A DNA stretch of 10,327 nucleotides from JAXDBV01 sp034678415 (GTDB taxonomy: Bacteria; Bacteroidota; Bacteroidia; Bacteroidales; VadinHA17), in assembly GCA_034678415.1 (NCBI GenBank), contig JAXDBV010000256.1, positions 1 to 10,327 of the forward strand. The letters run 5' to 3'. A program made the position numbers and the translations under genes. The notes under the pieces are model-generated. The model saw only the letters and a program-made list of their open reading frames with translations, ran no database searches and was not told the origin of the DNA. Below are positions 7,071 to 10,327 of the stretch, one piece after another (the stretch's first letter is position 1; each line of letters begins with the position of its first letter).

Positions 7071-7103
7071 TTTGAAAATGAAATGATATATAATATATAT
7101 TTG
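7071..7103 (+). promoter_or_regulatory. Bacteroidota-type promoter of the exbB-exbD-exbD-tonB unit
   Basis: TTTG at 7071-7074 and TATATTTG at 7096-7103 are separated by 21 bases, both matching the Bacteroidota sigma consensus (TTTG / TAnnTTTG) exactly. The predicted start of transcription is about 7110, giving a leader of roughly 34 bases before the exbB ATG at 7144. A perfect 10-base palindrome ATTAGCTAAT (7107-7116) spans the predicted start point and may be an operator. Confidence 0.72.
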
Positions 7104-7143
7104 CAGATTAGCTAATTTAAACCTATAACAAAACAATACAAAA

Positions 7144-7959
7144 ATGAGTAAGAAAGGAAGTTCATTCAAGGATGTGTTGCAGTCAGTGTTTGCAACTTTT
7201 GCTATCTTAATAGCATTAGGTGTTTCCATAATCCTGTTCATTAAGGTGATGGGGAACCCTGTTCATTTCGTTGGTGGGAACCCGAAAGGTGAAGTCATGC
7301 CGGGGGACTACCTTGGAATCGTTTATAAAGGAGGATTTATAGTACCTATCCTGATGACCTGCGTTCTCACGCTGATCATTTTCACGATTGAAAGATTCAT
7401 CACGTTGGGAAGAGCCAAAGGGAGAGGAAGGTTAAATACGTTTGTTCACAATCTGCAGACCCTTTTGGCTGAAGACAGGATTGAAGAAGCGCTGGAAGCC
7501 TGTGACAAGCAGAAAGGCTCACTGGCGAACGTGATGAAAGCAGGCCTTATCCGGTACCGCGATCTTCAGAAAGATACTGAACTTGAAAAAGACCAGAAAA
7601 TACTGTCCATTCAGAAATCACTGGAAGAAGCCACCGCACTGGAATTGCCCATGCTGGGGAGGAATATGGTGATCTTCTCCACCCTTGCATCCGCCTCCGT
7701 GCTTATCGGTCTTCTGGGAACGGTGTTCGGAATGATCCGTGCATTTGCCGCCCTGGCACAAGCCGGCGCACCCGATGCACTGGCCCTGGCCACCGGTATT
7801 TCCGAAGCCCTTATCAATACCGCCTTCGGTATCGCCGGTTCAACCATTGCCATCTTTATGTATAACTATTTCTCAACAAAAATCGACGGTTATACGTTTA
7901 AGATCGATGAGGCCGGATTCAGCCTGGCACAGACATTTGCCGCTTCTTTGAAAAAGTAA
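7144..7959 (+). CDS. exbB: ExbB/TolQ/MotA-family proton channel protein
   Basis: This 271-residue inner-membrane protein is the channel and stator subunit of a TonB energising motor; with ExbD it uses the proton-motive force to move TonB. Four hydrophobic helices are visible: about 15-36, 63-84, 177-201 and 218-243. The first helix, before the usual three, is common in Bacteroidota members. Family signatures are FTIERFITLGRAKGRG at the end of helix 2, GLLGTVFGMIRAF (189-201) with T193, and GISEALINTAFGI (218-230) with E221 and T226, corresponding to the polar channel-lining residues of ExbB. The cytoplasmic loop (about 88-170) is rich in charged helix, as expected. The ATG is preceded by an A-rich leader without a Shine-Dalgarno, typical for the phylum. 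The gene is the first downstream of the 7071-7103 promoter, and the first ExbD gene follows after 48 bases. TolQ is an alternative name, but the neighbouring TonB favours ExbB. Confidence 0.93.
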   Translation: MSKKGSSFKDVLQSVFATFAILIALGVSIILFIKVMGNPVHFVGGNPKGEVMPGDYLGIVYKGGFIVPILMTCVLTLIIFTIERFITLGRAKGRGRLNTFVHNLQTLLAEDRIEEALEACDKQKGSLANVMKAGLIRYRDLQKDTELEKDQKILSIQKSLEEATALELPMLGRNMVIFSTLASASVLIGLLGTVFGMIRAFAALAQAGAPDALALATGISEALINTAFGIAGSTIAIFMYNYFSTKIDGYTFKIDEAGFSLAQTFAASLKK

Positions 7960-8007
7960 ACAGATGACATTTTCTTTCGGGTGATAAGAAAAAATATATG
8001 TTGAAAA

Positions 8008-8643
8008 ATGCCAAAAATCAAGTTACCAACTAAAACTCCCCGCATCGACATGACGCCGATGGTGGACCTGTTCTCGTTGCTGCTCACCTTTTTTATTCTG
8101 ACAGCAACCGTCAGGCCACAGGAACCGGCTCCTGTTGATGTGCCTTTCTCCGTATCGGAAAAAACTGTGCCGGATGCCAATATCATGACGGTTCTGATTT
8201 CAAGTGATGACCGTATTTTCTTTAACGTGGATAATGGCCCGGATACCCTCCTGAAATACAGGCCCAAGATACTGGCAGAGATGGGGAAACGCTACAATAT
8301 AGAGTTCACCGAGACAGAACTGAGAAAATTTGAGAAATTCAACTCACCCTTCGGTGTACCTATCGAACGTATGAAAGAATATCTTTCATCTCCCAACCTG
8401 GCTGAAGCTAAGGAACTCCAAACCGGTATACCCATCGACTCTCTGAACAACCAGTTATCCATGTGGGTGTTCTGCTCCCGTGAAGTCAACAAGAATGTAC
8501 AGGCGTGCATTAAAGGTGATGCCAAGGTGGAATACCCCATTGTAAAACAGGTGCTCGATATATTCCAGGACAGAGGTGTGAACAGGTTCAATCTGATTAC
8601 CAGCCTTGAAGCAATCCAAGTAACCCAAGAAATACAGGAGTAA
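8008..8643 (+). CDS. exbD: ExbD-family biopolymer transport protein, first copy
   Basis: This 211-residue protein has the ExbD/TolR layout: a short basic cytoplasmic start, one transmembrane helix (about 20-35) and a periplasmic domain. The signature R12-IDMTPMVDLFSLLLTFFI contains D20, matching the proton-carrying aspartate of ExbD (E. coli D25). The periplasmic part is much longer than the about 141-residue E. coli protein; the insertion (about 85-145) contains charged helical sequence (RYNIEFTETELRKFEKF) between the two halves of the usual beta-alpha fold. The end (VKQVLDIFQDRGVNRFNLIT, 179-198) corresponds to the conserved C-terminal ExbD helix and strand. C156 and C167 are both predicted periplasmic and could form a disulfide. 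It ends one base before the second ExbD gene, implying translational coupling. It is a divergent paralogue of that neighbour, so the two may form a heterodimer. Confidence 0.9.
   Translation: MPKIKLPTKTPRIDMTPMVDLFSLLLTFFILTATVRPQEPAPVDVPFSVSEKTVPDANIMTVLISSDDRIFFNVDNGPDTLLKYRPKILAEMGKRYNIEFTETELRKFEKFNSPFGVPIERMKEYLSSPNLAEAKELQTGIPIDSLNNQLSMWVFCSREVNKNVQACIKGDAKVEYPIVKQVLDIFQDRGVNRFNLITSLEAIQVTQEIQE
8636..8640 (+). promoter_or_regulatory. Shine-Dalgarno of the second ExbD gene
   Basis: AGGAG lies in the last codons of the first ExbD gene, four bases before the ATG at 8645. A strong site is uncommon in this phylum and in this window. Together with the 1-base gap it points to coupled translation of the two ExbD proteins. 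Confidence 0.6.
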
Positions 8644-8644
8644 T

Positions 8645-9307
8645 ATGGCAGAGATAGTACAGGCGGAAGGCAAACAAAAGGGTGGAAAGAAACGACCAAA
8701 GAAGTTTCCTGCTCAAGTAGATATGACCCCGATGGTGGACCTCATGTGTCTGCTCATCACTTTCTTCATGCTTACCACCGCTTTCAGCAAACCGAAGATC
8801 ATGGAAATCGTTCTTCCTGAAAAACTCAAGAAGGATGACAAATATGAACCTCCGAAAATTGCTGAAAGCCGGACACTGAACATCATCCTCGGACCTGAAG
8901 ACAGGGTGTTCTGGTATCCCGGAAAAGCTGATCCCCAGAATCCCCCTACCCTCAGGGAAACGGACTTCAGTGCCACGGGGATCCGGCAGATCCTGCTCGA
9001 CCGGAACAAAGCCCTGTTCAGGAAAATCGATGAGTTCAACCAGCAGGTGATCACGGGTAAGATTGACATACCCCGTGACTCAGTGGCTGCTGCCATCCGA
9101 AAGCTGAAGATTGATGACGATACAGGTCCTATTGTTCTGATCAAGGCATACAAAACGTCGGTTTATTCCAATCTTGTCGATATTCTCGATGAGATGTCGA
9201 TTGTTGGTATTGCCCGGTATACGTTAGTTGACATTAACTGGGTAGAAGAGAAAATGGTGGAGACAACGCTGGGTATACAATCGGCTTCCACCACTGCCCA
9301 GAGATAA
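8645..9307 (+). CDS. exbD: ExbD-family biopolymer transport protein, second copy
   Basis: This is a second ExbD/TolR-family subunit, 220 residues. A lysine-rich cytoplasmic start (KQKGGKKRPKK) precedes QVDMTPMVDLMCLLITFFML, with D26 and the key membrane aspartate D32 inside the single helix (about 31-47). The periplasmic part has the ExbD core: IMEIVLPE (52-59), RTLNIILGPEDRVFWYPG (76-93), a long insertion (about 95-150), then GPIVLIKAYKTSVYSNLVDILDEMSIVGIARYTLVDI (161-197), the conserved final strand-helix-strand. It aligns in outline with the first copy but differs widely in the insertion and lacks its cysteine pair, so it is an old duplication rather than a recent one. It starts one base after the first copy, and tonB follows after 18 bases. 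Having two ExbDs with one ExbB and one TonB is common in Bacteroidota; how they share the ExbB pore is not known from the sequence. Confidence 0.9.
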   Translation: MAEIVQAEGKQKGGKKRPKKFPAQVDMTPMVDLMCLLITFFMLTTAFSKPKIMEIVLPEKLKKDDKYEPPKIAESRTLNIILGPEDRVFWYPGKADPQNPPTLRETDFSATGIRQILLDRNKALFRKIDEFNQQVITGKIDIPRDSVAAAIRKLKIDDDTGPIVLIKAYKTSVYSNLVDILDEMSIVGIARYTLVDINWVEEKMVETTLGIQSASTTAQR

Positions 9308-9316
9308 CCTTAAATT

Positions 9317-9323
9317 AGAAGGA
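9317..9323 (+). promoter_or_regulatory. Shine-Dalgarno of tonB
   Basis: AGAAGGA lies two bases before the ATG at 9326, in the 18-base gap after the second ExbD gene. It supports this start and co-transcription with the ExbD genes; no promoter fits in the gap. Confidence 0.5.
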
Positions 9324-9325
9324 TT

Positions 9326-10102
9326 ATGGCAAAGGAAAGGATCAGCATTCCGGCATTTGATGATATCGTATTCACAAACCGGAATAAGGAGTATGGAGCC
9401 TATAACATCAGAAGGAAGTACAGCCGTACGATGATGGTGTCCCTGACAATCGGACTCATCTTTATGCTTGCAGCTGTAATCACTCCACACGTTATGGCAA
9501 AGGTCCGTGAGGGTCATAAGAAACGGACAGAAAGAGAAGTAATCGCCACGATGGAAAACCTGCAGACTCCCGACGAACTCAAGGTTGAGGTACCGGAAGA
9601 ACCGCAGGCACCGCAGGAACAGCAACAGGTTAAATATGTTGCCCCTGAAGTGGTCGATACTGTCAAACCTGAAGACCAGGTGAAGATCATGGTTGCAGAA
9701 GAAGTGGTAGAGACCGTACAGGATGAGGAGAATATTGAAATTGTTGAGACGGTGCAGGAAGAGGTGGAAGAGTATACACCACCCGCCGAAGTGTTCATCG
9801 TGGTAGAGGAGATGCCCTCATACCCCGGTGGCGATGAAGCCCTGCTCAAGTTCATCAATGAAAATATCAAATATCCTGAGATTGCCCTGGAAAACAATAT
9901 CCAGGGAAAAGTTATTGTACGTTTCTGTGTTACCTACAAAGGTAGTATCGACCAGGTTTCTGTTCTCAGGGGTGTTGACCCTGCCCTCGATGCTGAAGCA
10001 ATGAGAGTGATTAAACTCCTTCCTGAATGGAAGCCCGGCAAACAGGGTGGTAAGCCTGTTAACGTATGGTACATTGTTCCCATCACATTCCAGCTGCAAT
10101 AA
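9326..10102 (+). CDS. tonB: TonB energy transducer
   Basis: This 258-residue protein spans the periplasm and pulls on TonB-dependent outer-membrane transporters. The cytoplasmic start FDDIVFTNRNKEYGAYNIRRKY (11-32) is the typical Bacteroidota form. One membrane helix (about 35-57) follows, then a linker (about 60-163) and the TonB C-terminal domain (about 164-258). The latter contains YPGGDEALLKFINENIKYPEIA (with the YP motif at 183-184), NIQGKVIVRFCV (191-202), VLRGVDPALDAEAMRVIKLLPEWKPG (213-238) and VPITFQL (251-257), all hallmarks of the fold. The linker is acidic and valine-rich rather than Pro/Lys-rich. It carries three imperfect repeats, EVVDTV (108-113), EVVETV (126-131) and EIVETV (138-143). 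The gene ends the operon; the terminator hairpin follows about ten bases later. Confidence 0.94.
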   Translation: MAKERISIPAFDDIVFTNRNKEYGAYNIRRKYSRTMMVSLTIGLIFMLAAVITPHVMAKVREGHKKRTEREVIATMENLQTPDELKVEVPEEPQAPQEQQQVKYVAPEVVDTVKPEDQVKIMVAEEVVETVQDEENIEIVETVQEEVEEYTPPAEVFIVVEEMPSYPGGDEALLKFINENIKYPEIALENNIQGKVIVRFCVTYKGSIDQVSVLRGVDPALDAEAMRVIKLLPEWKPGKQGGKPVNVWYIVPITFQLQ

Positions 10103-10112
10103 CAATAAACCG

Positions 10113-10150
10113 AATAAAAAAACCCTGCTCGCCTCAGGGTTTTTTTTATT
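10113..10150. terminator. Bidirectional intrinsic terminator between tonB and the convergent gene
   Basis: A hairpin with the GC core CCCTG (10123-10127) and CAGGG (10135-10139) around a 7-base loop is flanked by seven A on the left (10116-10122) and eight T on the right (10140-10147). The A and T runs extend the stem, and either strand reads as a hairpin followed by a T run. It can stop both the rightward tonB transcript and the leftward gene, whose stop codon (10146-10148) lies at the base of the stem. Confidence 0.88.
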
Positions 10151-10327
10151 GTTTCTTTCTCACCACTCCCAGCCAACCCCCACCTGGTTCCATCCGTATT
10201 TCCACATATGAACTCCGGGTCACCTGATGTTCCTTAATAATATAATCGGCGGCATGTCTGGCAGCATTTAATCCATCTTCGATATATTCCAGGATATATT
10301 CCTCCTCACCGAGGAATGACAGACTGA
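10146..10327 (-). CDS. Unrecognised protein, C-terminal fragment
   Basis: This is the 3' end of a leftward gene that enters from beyond the window: 59 complete codons followed by TAA (10146-10148). The visible sequence starts SLSFLGEEEYILEYIEDGLN and ends in YVEIRMEPGGGWLGVVRKKQ. It has an acidic helix-like first half, an ARHAADYIIKEH segment and a glycine-rich, beta-like end, with no membrane helix. I do not recognise the family. Two things support real coding: the frame is open across the whole stretch, and its stop sits exactly at the shared bidirectional terminator, as expected for a gene converging on tonB. No function can be assigned from this fragment. Confidence 0.65.
   Translation of the reverse strand, partial: SLSFLGEEEYILEYIEDGLNAARHAADYIIKEHQVTRSSYVEIRMEPGGGWLGVVRKKQ

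Noticed and set aside
8292..8699. 135-codon leftward frame opposite the first ExbD gene
   Set aside because: It is antisense to a strongly supported gene and has no recognisable domain or start signal.
9514..9897. 127-codon Ser/Thr-rich leftward frame opposite tonB
   Set aside because: Its low-complexity Ser/Thr content is the mirror of the Glu/Val-rich TonB linker codons; it is not an independent gene.

Overview
This window looks like chromosome of a member of the Bacteroidota, probably Bacteroidales or Marinilabiliales-like. Four observations support this. The TonB protein carries the typical Bacteroidota cytoplasmic start (DIVFTNRNKEYGAYNIRR). A near-perfect Bacteroidota promoter (TTTG, 21 bases, TATATTTG) precedes the exbB gene. 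Most starts lack a strong Shine-Dalgarno sequence and have A-rich leaders. The window also holds a 7TMR-DISM-type histidine kinase and a TPR / ExbB / ExbD / ExbD / TonB gene order familiar from this phylum. No mobile element, CRISPR array, tRNA or rRNA was seen.

Layout. Positions 1-246 are the 3' end of a PiT-type phosphate permease gene (+). A hemolysin III / PAQR-family seven-helix protein gene (292-960, -) converges on it. Positions 961-1135 are an extremely AT-rich spacer with a 24-base perfect palindrome. A membrane sensor histidine kinase (1136-3187 or 3250, -) follows. A divergent intergenic region then leads into a rightward block: a small two-helix membrane protein (3351-3611), a PstS-like periplasmic-binding lipoprotein (3792-4748), a large secreted TPR protein with a C-terminal carboxypeptidase-regulatory-like domain (4777-7020), an ExbB/TolQ/MotA-family channel protein (7144-7959), two tandem ExbD-family proteins (8008-8643 and 8645-9307) and TonB (9326-10102). 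A bidirectional hairpin terminator (about 10113-10150) closes the block. It is shared with a leftward gene of which only the last 59 codons lie in the window (10146-10327).

How the genes may work together. ExbB, the two ExbDs and TonB form an inner-membrane motor that turns proton-motive force into pulling on outer-membrane TonB-dependent transporters. Close spacing (1 and 18 bases) and two good ribosome sites show that exbD1, exbD2 and tonB are one transcription unit. The promoter at 7071-7103 suggests that the motor genes can be expressed apart from the upstream genes. The PstS-like lipoprotein and the TPR protein are only 28 bases apart and point the same way, so they are plausible periplasmic accessories of this TonB system. 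Their exact function is not established by the sequence. The most interesting points are the altered phosphate-binding motif of the PstS-like protein, the carboxypeptidase-regulatory-like domain at the end of the TPR protein, the pair of divergent ExbDs with large periplasmic insertions, and the inverted repeats in the spacers.
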